Shown: positions 1-6,735 of the stretch, in pieces
Layout of the letters: the number at the start of each line of letters is the position of its first letter
Position numbering within the stretch: the stretch's first letter is position 1
NCBI GenBank assembly: GCA_002412555.1
Contig: DHVH01000227.1
Location: 1 to 10,890, forward strand
Direction: 5' to 3'
Source of the DNA: Marinilabiliaceae bacterium UBA5213
Lineage (GTDB): Bacteria > Bacteroidota > Bacteroidia > Bacteroidales > Marinilabiliaceae
Length of the DNA stretch: 10,890 bases
Made by a program: the position numbers and the translations under genes
Notes under the pieces: model-generated
What the model saw: the letters and a program-made list of their open reading frames with translations, nothing else
What the model was told of the DNA's origin: nothing
The model's database searches: none

Positions 1-12
1 AAATTTATCCTC
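1..12 (-). promoter_or_regulatory. Possible ribosome-binding site of a gene starting just beyond the left edge
   Basis: Read on the minus strand, the last twelve bases before the window edge are GAGGATAAATTT. GAGG is a good Shine-Dalgarno core, and eight bases separate it from the edge, so a start codon at or just past the edge would be well placed. The gene would follow xseA by about 50 bases. In many bacteria the small subunit of exonuclease VII, xseB, lies directly after xseA, so xseB is the natural guess, but none of its coding sequence is visible. Confidence 0.35.
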
Positions 13-48
13 AATAATAAAACCCAAATTCGGAATTTATTGGAACTG

Positions 49-1416
49 CTATTTCACCTCACTTTTCACTTTCCCATCTCTGAAAAGAGTTTCAATGACA
101 TCTCCCCGTTGCAAAAACCCAACATCCTTTATCACTTCTCCGTTTCGCAGGGTAAGCGTAAATCCCCTCTTTAACACCCCGGTGGGATCATTTAAGCGAT
201 TGTTCTTGTCGAGCATCTCCAGATGTGATTTGGAATGTTTCAGCAGAGAGGTGCTTTGTCCCTTTAACTGATCGGTATATCTGCCCATTTGTTGGCCTTC
301 AACTGTCAGCACCCTTGAAGGAGTCTGCGCTAACTGCCGCTTAAATTGCTTAAGCACCTGCACATGCCGCTGAAGATAACCCATGGTAAAACCGGGAAGG
401 CGGTTGCCCATGGTCACCAGGAGGTGCTTTTTTTCGGTCATCACCTGCTTTACCTTTGGAACCACTTGGTAGGTCTGCCGATCCAGTCGGGACTGATGTT
501 GCAACAACTGCTGGCGCGTAATCTGTTTCAAATCCCGGCTATAAGCATTTACCTGCTCCAATACCCTTGAGGCGCCAGAAATAAGAAACTCAGCCACTGC
601 CGTAGGTGTTTTGGCAGAAGTATGAGCCACCATATCGGCCACCGAAACATCCCTGTCGTGACCAATCCCCGCAATTACAGGAAGTGGAAACTGGGTGATG
701 TGATAGGCCAGCCAATAATCATCAAAGCAAAGTAAGTCGAGCGAGGCCCCTCCTCCCCGAATTAAAACCACCAAATCAAAAAAATCGGCATAGGTATATA
801 CCCGCTCAAAAGCTTCGGCAATAGATTGCGGAGCTTTTTCACCCTGCATAACGGCAGGAAATAATTGATGATAGAAAACAATTCCATAAGCGTTTTGCTC
901 CAATTGATGAACAAAATCACCATAGCCGGCAGCGCCGGCAGATGAAATAACGGCAATCCTTTGAGGAACCATAGGCAGGGTAAGGCCCTTATTCATCTCT
1001 AGAACCCCTTCGTCTTTCAGGCGCTTCAACACTTCCTGTCGGCGTTGCTCCAAGTCGCCCATGGTATAAACAGGGTCAATATCCTTTATAACAAAACTGA
1101 GTCCATACACCTCCTGAAACTCAACGGAGCCCTTCACCAAAACTTTGATGCCATTCGAAAGAGCCCGACCTGTAGAAGTTTCAAAATAGGGTTTGAGCAT
1201 ACGATAGGTATAACTCCAAATCATGGCCCGCATGCGGGCCACTACCTGATCAGAGCCTTCGTCCTTCTCTACCAGATCGAGATAACAATGGCCATTTCTG
1301 TTCTCACGTAACTCCGCAATTTCAGCCCTGACCCATAGTGCCGACGGGAAAGCGGATTGCACTGCGTCCTTTAACTGAAGGTTGAGTTCCAATAATGAAA
1401 TGGCCTGGTTCGACAT
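49..1416 (-). CDS. xseA: Exodeoxyribonuclease VII large subunit
   Basis: Large, catalytic subunit of exonuclease VII, a cytoplasmic enzyme that degrades single-stranded DNA from both ends into oligonucleotides and works in mismatch repair and DNA damage processing together with several small XseB subunits. At 455 residues it has the family's usual length (E. coli XseA is about 456). Residues 1-110 form the OB-fold nucleic-acid-binding domain (LWVRAEIAEL at 27-36). The catalytic core carries IAVISSAGAAG (154-164), RGGGASLDLL (220-229) and the conserved block GIGHDRDVSVAD (250-261) followed by TPTAVAE (270-276). Residues from about 280 to 400 are long, polar and helical, as expected for the coiled-coil arm that binds XseB. 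The C-terminus ends with the usual DPTGVLKRGF motif and a small beta domain. It starts at ATG 24 bases after the upstream repeat-protein gene, so the two are probably cotranscribed. The product call is secure. Confidence 0.96.
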   Translation of the reverse strand: MSNQAISLLELNLQLKDAVQSAFPSALWVRAEIAELRENRNGHCYLDLVEKDEGSDQVVARMRAMIWSYTYRMLKPYFETSTGRALSNGIKVLVKGSVEFQEVYGLSFVIKDIDPVYTMGDLEQRRQEVLKRLKDEGVLEMNKGLTLPMVPQRIAVISSAGAAGYGDFVHQLEQNAYGIVFYHQLFPAVMQGEKAPQSIAEAFERVYTYADFFDLVVLIRGGGASLDLLCFDDYWLAYHITQFPLPVIAGIGHDRDVSVADMVAHTSAKTPTAVAEFLISGASRVLEQVNAYSRDLKQITRQQLLQHQSRLDRQTYQVVPKVKQVMTEKKHLLVTMGNRLPGFTMGYLQRHVQVLKQFKRQLAQTPSRVLTVEGQQMGRYTDQLKGQSTSLLKHSKSHLEMLDKNNRLNDPTGVLKRGFTLTLRNGEVIKDVGFLQRGDVIETLFRDGKVKSEVK

Positions 1417-1440
1417 ACGGTTAAAGTTGTTGTTTTAATT

Positions 1441-2265
1441 TTACTGACCCATCATATAACTATCCGGGTCATTTCTAAAATCTTCAGGATCTTTGATGTG
1501 TCCCCTGTTTCTCTCAAAATCACGAAAACGCGCTTCCTGCTGATTGTCGAGGAAATCCTTTTCTTCAACTACACCATTTTTATAATTCAGGCGGTAGTCC
1601 TCGTGCCCCAATGCATTAAAGAAAAACCAGGTGCCATCCATTCTGTCTTTATTGTACATGCCGTAAACTTCACGTCGGCCATTTTCGAAATAGACTGTAT
1701 ATGCACCATGCAACTGACCTTCCTTATAATTAGCAGTCAAGCGCTCTGCTCCTCCGGGATAGTACATCGTCTCCAATCCGTCCATTTCACCTGCTTTCCA
1801 GTTTGAAACAGAAGCCACACGGCCATTGGAGTAATAGGTAACGGACGTCCCATCCTTCAGGTTATCCAGGTAGTTTTCTTCAGATATTAGCCGCCCCCTG
1901 GAGTTATAAAACTTCCATTGGCCCGTTTTATGGGAACCTTCGAATTTCCCCTCAGCCATTTTAATGCCATTTTCATCGAACAATTCTCCCTCGCCCAATT
2001 CTCCTGCATCGTCATAAACGATACGGGCCATTTGGCGACCATTGGGATGAAAGCGAAGCATTTCCCCAACGGGCTTACCATCTAAAAAAGTCGCTTTATA
2101 CATTGGTGTTCCTGTAGGATAGGAACGCTCCCAAACGCCTTGTCTTAAGCCATTGGCATCTGTATGATTAGCACCTCCTCCAGTGGTAAAAGCCGCTTGC
2201 GACAAAATGGCAGAAAAGGATAAAACCAACAACATCCCAACAAGCACCCAATTCTTTCTCTCCAT
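1441..2265 (-). CDS. Secreted MORN/YwqK-repeat protein, function unknown
   Basis: This 274-residue protein begins with a Sec-type signal peptide: positive MERKN, a hydrophobic core from about 6 to 21, and a likely cleavage after LSQA (21-24). It is therefore expected in the periplasm or outside the cell; there is no lipobox cysteine. The rest, from about residue 38 to 235, is a series of roughly 20-23-residue units built on the pattern G.W..YY.NG....NYK.G..DG, for example GVWERSYPTG (43-52), GQWKFYNSRG (115-124), GTSVTYYSNG (139-148) and GTWFFFNALG (211-220). This is the MORN-like repeat of the YwqK family. Databases often label that family 'toxin-antitoxin YwqK antitoxin', which is not supported here because there is no toxin partner. 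The C-terminal 40 residues are charged and not repeat-like. The gene has its own -7 promoter element and probably leads into xseA, although no functional link is obvious. Confidence 0.8.
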   Translation of the reverse strand: MERKNWVLVGMLLVLSFSAILSQAAFTTGGGANHTDANGLRQGVWERSYPTGTPMYKATFLDGKPVGEMLRFHPNGRQMARIVYDDAGELGEGELFDENGIKMAEGKFEGSHKTGQWKFYNSRGRLISEENYLDNLKDGTSVTYYSNGRVASVSNWKAGEMDGLETMYYPGGAERLTANYKEGQLHGAYTVYFENGRREVYGMYNKDRMDGTWFFFNALGHEDYRLNYKNGVVEEKDFLDNQQEARFRDFERNRGHIKDPEDFRNDPDSYMMGQ

Positions 2266-2285
2266 AATTAAATCATTTATTGGCT

Positions 2286-2293
2286 CAAAAATA
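2286..2293 (-). promoter_or_regulatory. Candidate Bacteroidota -7 promoter element for the repeat-protein/xseA unit
   Basis: The minus strand reads TATTTTTG, an exact match to the Bacteroidota -7 consensus TAnnTTTG. It lies 20 bases before the ATG at 2265, giving a very short leader. No clear TTTG -33 element is found 19-21 bases further upstream, so only half of the promoter is supported. The element directly follows the poly-T tract of the upstream terminator, so the two signals are packed together. Confidence 0.4.
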
Positions 2294-2295
2294 TG

Positions 2296-2366
2296 AAAAA
2301 AAACATCCTTTACCCATTCTCTTTAAACATGATATCCGTTATCGTGTAAAGATGCGGCAAAGGATG
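2296..2366 (-). terminator. Intrinsic terminator after the isomerase-like lipoprotein gene
   Basis: On the minus strand, CATCCTTTGCC (2366-2356) can pair over 11 positions with GGTAAAGGATG (2314-2304), with one G-T wobble, and is followed at once by eight Ts (2303-2296). An inner hairpin inside the long loop pairs 2340-2346 with 2328-2334 around a 5-base loop, and a further four pairs (2347-2350 with 2322-2325) bridge the two stems. In the plus-strand transcript the wobble position would be an A-C mismatch and there would be no U tract, so the structure is oriented for the minus-strand gene ending at 2404. Confidence 0.62.
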
Positions 2367-2403
2367 CGGTGTGTGTTACAATAAAAACTTCCTAAACATA
2401 GGA

Positions 2404-3270
2404 TTATTTCACATAGTCAGCTTCCAATAAATAATTAAGGCTTATGCGAACACTTTCCAGAGGCTCATAGTTATAGGATTCAACTTCCACTACCATGTAT
2501 TCCATTCCAGCCTGCCCGGTGTAGGCAAAGATGCGCTCAAAATCAATATCACCACTGGCACCTACTTCCTGCTCATCTTTCACGTGCCAGTTCTCAAAAC
2601 GGCCAGGAAAACGGTTGATGTAATCCACAGGATCCTTGCCACCTTTGACAACCCAGTAAATATCCATTTGAAACATAACCTTCTCAGGATCTGTGTTTTC
2701 TAGCATGAAGTCGTAAATAATTTCCCCTTCCAACTCCTTAAACTCCTCAGCGTGGTTATGAAAACCAAAACGGAGACCTCTTTCATTGGCCATTTGTCCC
2801 ACCTGGTTAAAATAGTCGCAATATCTTTTAAGTCCTTCGAGGCTTTCGTGGCCAATTCCACCCATCCAGGGCTGCACCACATATTCCACACCAGCCGCTT
2901 TATGGGCATCAAGTGCTTGTTCCCACCATGCCAACACCTCTTCCAGACTTCCTTCGGCAGGGATGTCTTTACCTGTGTGTGAACCCAGGAAATCCATGCC
3001 ATTGCTTTCAACTAACTCCTTGAACGCTAATGGTTCCATACCATAGAACTGACCATTAGAATAGCCTGCAGCCTCAACAAAACTATAACCCATCTCGCCT
3101 AAAGCTTGCAGGGTGCCTTCAGTATCTGCTTTCATATCATCCCCAACCGACCACAGCTGTATGCCGATATACTTTTGGGCTTCTTCTTGTTGCGCACATG
3201 ACAACATAAGAAAGGCCATTGCTAAAACCATAATGTTTTTCATTTCTTGATCTTTTATATTTGAATTCAT
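2404..3270 (-). CDS. Lipoprotein of the sugar-phosphate isomerase/epimerase (xylose-isomerase-like TIM barrel) family
   Basis: The 288-residue product has the pfam01261-type TIM-barrel fold shared by sugar-phosphate isomerases/epimerases and AP endonuclease 2 relatives. Likely metal and substrate residues are visible: E66 in VEAAGY, H98 in GSHTG, the FHNHAEEF motif (170-177), D203 in QMDIYWV, H229 in WHVKDE and E262/E264. IQLWSVGDDMK near the N-terminus is typical of Bacteroidota members. The protein begins with a lipoprotein signal, LMLSC with C25, followed by AQQEE, so it is anchored to a membrane. The ATG at 3243 (M10 in this numbering) may be the real start: it gives a compact signal, MKNIMVLAMAFLMLSC, with a positive residue at position 2, whereas the longer form adds nine polar residues. 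The substrate is unknown; keto-sugar or glucoside processing is a family-based guess. It is transcribed alone from the divergent region, with a terminator after it. Confidence 0.85.
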   Translation of the reverse strand: MNSNIKDQEMKNIMVLAMAFLMLSCAQQEEAQKYIGIQLWSVGDDMKADTEGTLQALGEMGYSFVEAAGYSNGQFYGMEPLAFKELVESNGMDFLGSHTGKDIPAEGSLEEVLAWWEQALDAHKAAGVEYVVQPWMGGIGHESLEGLKRYCDYFNQVGQMANERGLRFGFHNHAEEFKELEGEIIYDFMLENTDPEKVMFQMDIYWVVKGGKDPVDYINRFPGRFENWHVKDEQEVGASGDIDFERIFAYTGQAGMEYMVVEVESYNYEPLESVRISLNYLLEADYVK

Positions 3271-3299
3271 TTAATAAAGCAGGCAAACAAGTTTAAATC

Positions 3300-3307
3300 C
3301 AAAAGTA
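3300..3307 (-). promoter_or_regulatory. Candidate -7 promoter element for the isomerase-like lipoprotein gene
   Basis: The minus strand reads TACTTTTG, an exact match to TAnnTTTG, 29 bases before the ATG at 3270 and 56 before the alternative ATG at 3243. No TTTG is found at the expected -33 distance, so the call rests on the -7 element and its position only. Confidence 0.38.
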
Positions 3308-3567
3308 ATAAATATTGCCGTAATGTTGATACCCCCACTTCGGTAAATCAGAAAAAACCACTAACAGGAAGCAACACAACGCTGCATCTCAAGCATTACA
3401 CCATAATTAATCAGCATCTGCAATATGAAGGTGTATGGTATAGAATTATTTCAAAACGGGTTTGCGCAAGTTTGGGTTGTTTTTTATTACCAGCTACAAC
3501 CAAATCATTAAGAGCAACATGCGCATCCAACCCTTTGAATCGCACTGCGGGATTTTAAAAATATAAT

Positions 3568-3575
3568 TAGATTTG
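3568..3575 (+). promoter_or_regulatory. Candidate -7 promoter element for the uptake operon
   Basis: TAGATTTG matches TAnnTTTG exactly and would give a leader of about 110 bases before the receptor ATG at 3691. The nearest upstream TTTG (3534-3537) is too far away, at 30 bases instead of 19-21, so the match is partial. The surrounding sequence is very AT-rich, which raises the chance of random matches. Confidence 0.28.
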
Positions 3576-3690
3576 TGTCCCCTATTTAATATTTTAGCCC
3601 ATATAATAGCAATCGTTTGATTTAAGGGTTAAAAACCTTTTGCCCAAAACAACACCAAGATTTAATTTAGAAATAATATAAAAAGATTCT

Positions 3691-5694
3691 ATGGACAAAA
3701 AGAAACTATTCCTTATTGGTTTATTAACCATGTCTCTTATACAAGTTTTAGCCCAGACATCTCATAAGGACACCATCACGATAGATGAAATTACAGTGAC
3801 GGCATCCAAAACACCTCAGTCAGAAGGCCATGCAACCCAAAAAATAGATATCATCAGGAACCATGAAATTGAAAAAATGGTTTCTGGCAACCGAAATATT
3901 TCTGAAGTTTTGATGTACAAACCCGGAGCATCCATCAGCCCCTTGTCGCGCAACGATGCCAACTGGGGAACCTATGGAGGCATAGGTGCTAAATACAGCA
4001 CTTATATGTTACATGGTTTGCCTATTGATGCATTTGTAGATCCTATGAGCCTCGACCTATCAGCCATTGAACGTATTGAAGTGCAACGCGGCCCGGCTTC
4101 AGTCATTTATCCGAATTATCTTTCGCAGGATTTTGCAGGTAGTCAAAGTCCGCTAGCCGGTACTATAAACCTTGTTTTGAAGGAAAGAATAGACCAGGCA
4201 TCCACCAGTTTCACAACAGCTTATGGGTCCTATAATACTTTAAGCGGACAATTCTACCATCAGGGCAAAGCTCAAAATCTAAATTACTATGCTGGGGCCT
4301 CTTACGAAAGTTCGGATTACACCGATTATGGCACAGAAGACTCCTGGTTAAATATGCAGAAAAACCCCCAATATGATAAAACAAAAGTTTTCCTAGGTGC
4401 CACATGGTATCCGGCTGAGAGCGACAAACAAAAATTTACCCTTTTTGTCAATAAGACCTTTCACAAAGGTGATGCCGGAAGGGTATACCGAGGTTTCGAC
4501 AATGAATATGGAACACTGAATGCCGGCTATTCCATAGAGCTGGACACCCATATGACATTACAAGCCAATATGGGCATAAGAAATTACAATAGATCATGGC
4601 AAGAAAGTAACTTTGGCAGCATTGACACCCTAAAGTCCAACAACGGCGTAGATCAGATCATTGTCCCGCTGGATCTTTCGCTTTTGGTTAAGCATGGAAA
4701 AAATAACCTTTTAATTCTTGGAAGCGATTATCAGGGGGCCAACTATTCGACCTGGTCAGATCCGCTGACAGGCTACCCCTATTATGGCAATATATCGAAG
4801 GCATGGCAAGCGGGATTCTATGTCCAGGAAGAAATACGAATCAACCATTTTACCTGGCGGGCAGGGGTTCGTTACAATCTCATGAAGAACAACATCGATT
4901 TGGTGGATGGCGGCGCGCCAGGTGAAAAATCAAAGCAGTGGAACAGTTTTCTTTGGGGTACCGGCTTGAAATATACTTTTAATGGGGGTATTTCTTTATT
5001 TGCAAATGCCGGAAATAGTTTTCTAACGCCCGGTTTAAAATCTACTGGAGGCACCATTCGCTTATCTGACAAGGGTGTTGTGGGACGCAATGGTCAACTA
5101 CCCAACCCCAATCTGAAACCGGAATCAGGTTTAGGAATTGATGCCGGGAGTGACTTATCATTGCCAGCCAATTTCAGGATTTCAGTTCGGGGTTTTTATC
5201 TTTCAGTAACCGATGCCATCATTGATAATGTCGTAAGCCAAAACCCCTCCCAAACGCAATCGATCAATGCGGGAAAAACAACATCCAAAGGGATTGAAAC
5301 GGAAGTAAAGCAAACAATTGCCCCCCACATTCATTGGTTTGCCAATTTCACGCTCATGAAAACGGAAGTTAAAGATGCCGGCACAGTGCCTTTTGCGCCT
5401 GAACAAGTTGCCAATTTGGGCATTGAGTTCTCAACCCCATATGGTCTGAGCATTAATCCCTACCTGAATCACAACAACGGTTTTTTCGATAGCAGCCATA
5501 AGGCCGCCCGGCAATTCTTCAAACCCGGAACCTTGATAAACATGAACCTATCGCAAGCTTTGGTTGAAAACGAAAATCACAAAGTGGAAGCATTTGCCCA
5601 TTTTTACAACCTCACCAACAACAAATATGAAATGCCCTGGCAATTCCGAAATCCGGGATTTTCAATGATGGCGGGAATCAAGACTACATTCTAA
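3691..5694 (+). CDS. TonB-dependent outer-membrane receptor (siderophore/haem/corrinoid class)
   Basis: This 667-residue protein is an outer-membrane gated barrel that takes up a scarce ligand using energy from TonB-ExbBD. It has a signal peptide (MDKKKLFLIG start, cleavage probably after LA at 20-21). A TonB box-like segment, ITIDEITVTASK (29-40), follows, then a plug domain of about 50-165 with the family signature IERIEVQRGPASVIY (126-140) and GTINLVLK (157-164). The rest alternates aromatic-rich strands and loops, as in a 22-strand barrel, and ends in the outer-membrane C-terminal phenylalanine (AGIKTTF). The length fits the compact BtuB/FepA-like receptors rather than the SusC type of about 1000 residues: there is no CarboxypepD_reg extension and no SusD gene nearby. 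The segment between RGPASVIY and GTIN is longer than usual. It starts the operon, with the binding-protein gene 15 bases after its stop. The ligand is unknown, though the following ABC genes point to a metal chelate. Confidence 0.9.
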   Translation: MDKKKLFLIGLLTMSLIQVLAQTSHKDTITIDEITVTASKTPQSEGHATQKIDIIRNHEIEKMVSGNRNISEVLMYKPGASISPLSRNDANWGTYGGIGAKYSTYMLHGLPIDAFVDPMSLDLSAIERIEVQRGPASVIYPNYLSQDFAGSQSPLAGTINLVLKERIDQASTSFTTAYGSYNTLSGQFYHQGKAQNLNYYAGASYESSDYTDYGTEDSWLNMQKNPQYDKTKVFLGATWYPAESDKQKFTLFVNKTFHKGDAGRVYRGFDNEYGTLNAGYSIELDTHMTLQANMGIRNYNRSWQESNFGSIDTLKSNNGVDQIIVPLDLSLLVKHGKNNLLILGSDYQGANYSTWSDPLTGYPYYGNISKAWQAGFYVQEEIRINHFTWRAGVRYNLMKNNIDLVDGGAPGEKSKQWNSFLWGTGLKYTFNGGISLFANAGNSFLTPGLKSTGGTIRLSDKGVVGRNGQLPNPNLKPESGLGIDAGSDLSLPANFRISVRGFYLSVTDAIIDNVVSQNPSQTQSINAGKTTSKGIETEVKQTIAPHIHWFANFTLMKTEVKDAGTVPFAPEQVANLGIEFSTPYGLSINPYLNHNNGFFDSSHKAARQFFKPGTLINMNLSQALVENENHKVEAFAHFYNLTNNKYEMPWQFRNPGFSMMAGIKTTF

Positions 5695-5709
5695 ATATAA
5701 CGTTCAAAG

Positions 5710-6735
5710 ATGAATACGAATCAGGTTATCGGTATCATTTTAATCCTATCCCTACCTGTACTTATTACGCTTTTCGGACCAGACAGGGATAAGCCGGATA
5801 ACCCTGCCACAATTCAGGTCACCGATTTCAGGAATAAGGAAATTCGTTTGGCCAAACCAGCCAGCCGCATTGTTTGTCTCATTGAAAGTGGATTGTCTGG
5901 ACTCTATATGCTGGGAGCCGAGAACCAAGTTGTTGGAGTTCCGTCAGCCGTATACAATGAAAGTGTTTCGGCGCAATATGCGGCAATGGACGAACGCATT
6001 AAAAACAAAGAGCTTCCGGCACCTGGCAATTGGGATTTTGTAAGCATCGAAAACATTGTTGCACTTCAGCCCGACTTGGTCATTATCTGGTCTTCCCAGA
6101 CCGAGTCCATTCAACTAATTGAAGCACATGGCATACCGGTTTATGCAGTGTTCCTCCAGAGCTTTGAAGATGTTTACAAGGAAATAAAGGATTTTGGGGC
6201 CCTCACCGGAAAAGTCGAAAGAGCTGACAGTCTGATTAATTACACAAAAAATGAAATCCGACAATTAAAATCCATGCAGCCAGCATCGACTAAAAAAAGA
6301 CAATCGGTCTATTTCATGTGGAATCAAGGCTTACTCGCTACTGCTGGAACCTCAAGCACAGTCAACGAATTGTTGGAGCTTGCCGGGGCAAGGAACGCAT
6401 GCACAGTCGATCAGGAGCATGTGGTGATTAACAAAGAAATGCTTTTCGACTGGAATCCGGATATGATCGTCATGTGGTATAACCCAGCCAAGAATCCTGA
6501 AGACATTCTGGGAATTTCTGATATTCAGAAATTAAAAGCCATCGAAAACAAACAAGTCTATGAATTGCCCTCCGTGTTTCTGTGCGACTTATGGACCCTT
6601 AAATTTCCTTATGCCATAAAAATGCTGGCCAAATGGAGTTATCCGACAAGCTATGCGCATTTAAATTTAGAGGAAGAAAAGCAAAAAATGTTGTTTGAGT
6701 TATACGGCCAAAAAGGTAAAAACATAGCACCATGA
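5710..6735 (+). CDS. ABC transporter periplasmic binding protein, metal-chelate class (FecB/BtuF-like)
   Basis: A 341-residue solute-binding protein of the helical-backbone type (COG0614) that captures iron chelates, haem or corrinoids in the periplasm and delivers them to the permease. The N-terminal lobe begins at about residue 34 with IQVTDFRNKEIRLAKPASRI, the usual entry into this fold. VSIENIVALQPDLVI (111-125) is the family motif that closes the first lobe. The second lobe has ATAGTSSTVNELLELAGARN (210-229) and FDWNPDMIVMW (246-256). The C-terminus carries W295 and LAKWSYP (306-312), matching the W...LAK..YP pattern common in iron/haem binding proteins. The N-terminal hydrophobic stretch (6-22) has no cysteine, so this is not a lipoprotein: it is either cleaved or stays as a membrane anchor. 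Its stop overlaps the permease start by four bases (ATGA), indicating translational coupling. The specific ligand cannot be told. Confidence 0.88.
   Translation: MNTNQVIGIILILSLPVLITLFGPDRDKPDNPATIQVTDFRNKEIRLAKPASRIVCLIESGLSGLYMLGAENQVVGVPSAVYNESVSAQYAAMDERIKNKELPAPGNWDFVSIENIVALQPDLVIIWSSQTESIQLIEAHGIPVYAVFLQSFEDVYKEIKDFGALTGKVERADSLINYTKNEIRQLKSMQPASTKKRQSVYFMWNQGLLATAGTSSTVNELLELAGARNACTVDQEHVVINKEMLFDWNPDMIVMWYNPAKNPEDILGISDIQKLKAIENKQVYELPSVFLCDLWTLKFPYAIKMLAKWSYPTSYAHLNLEEEKQKMLFELYGQKGKNIAP

Larger units (their letters stand above)
3271..3690. other. 420-base divergent intergenic region
   Basis: AT-rich stretch between the minus-strand lipoprotein gene and the plus-strand uptake operon; it must contain promoters for both. 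I see candidate -7 elements for each direction (3300-3307 and 3568-3575). There are two 8-bp perfect palindromes sharing the core TGCGCA: TTGCGCAA at 3462-3469 and ATGCGCAT at 3519-3526. A weak 6-bp inverted repeat (TACACC/GGTGTA) lies between about 3396 and 3436. I searched by eye for a cobalamin riboswitch (AAAGGGAA and GCCACTG boxes) and for a good Fur-type box and found neither. No convincing small gene is present. Confidence 0.6.

Noticed and set aside
1441..2265. Toxin-antitoxin module based on the YwqK repeat label
   Set aside because: The protein has a signal peptide and no toxin-like partner is adjacent; both neighbours are a nuclease subunit of DNA repair and a sugar-isomerase-like lipoprotein.
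3425..3511. 28-codon ATG reading frame in the divergent region, upstream of the receptor
   Set aside because: It is short, has no ribosome-binding site and no recognisable composition or motif, and lies in AT-rich non-coding sequence where such frames arise by chance.
3271..3690. Cobalamin riboswitch before the receptor gene
   Set aside because: The required boxes (AAAGGGAA type and GCCACTG) are missing; CGCACTGCGGGA near 3541 is only a superficial resemblance.
3691..5694. SusC-type polysaccharide utilisation receptor
   Set aside because: The protein is too short, lacks the N-terminal carboxypeptidase-like domain, and is followed by ABC importer genes rather than susD.
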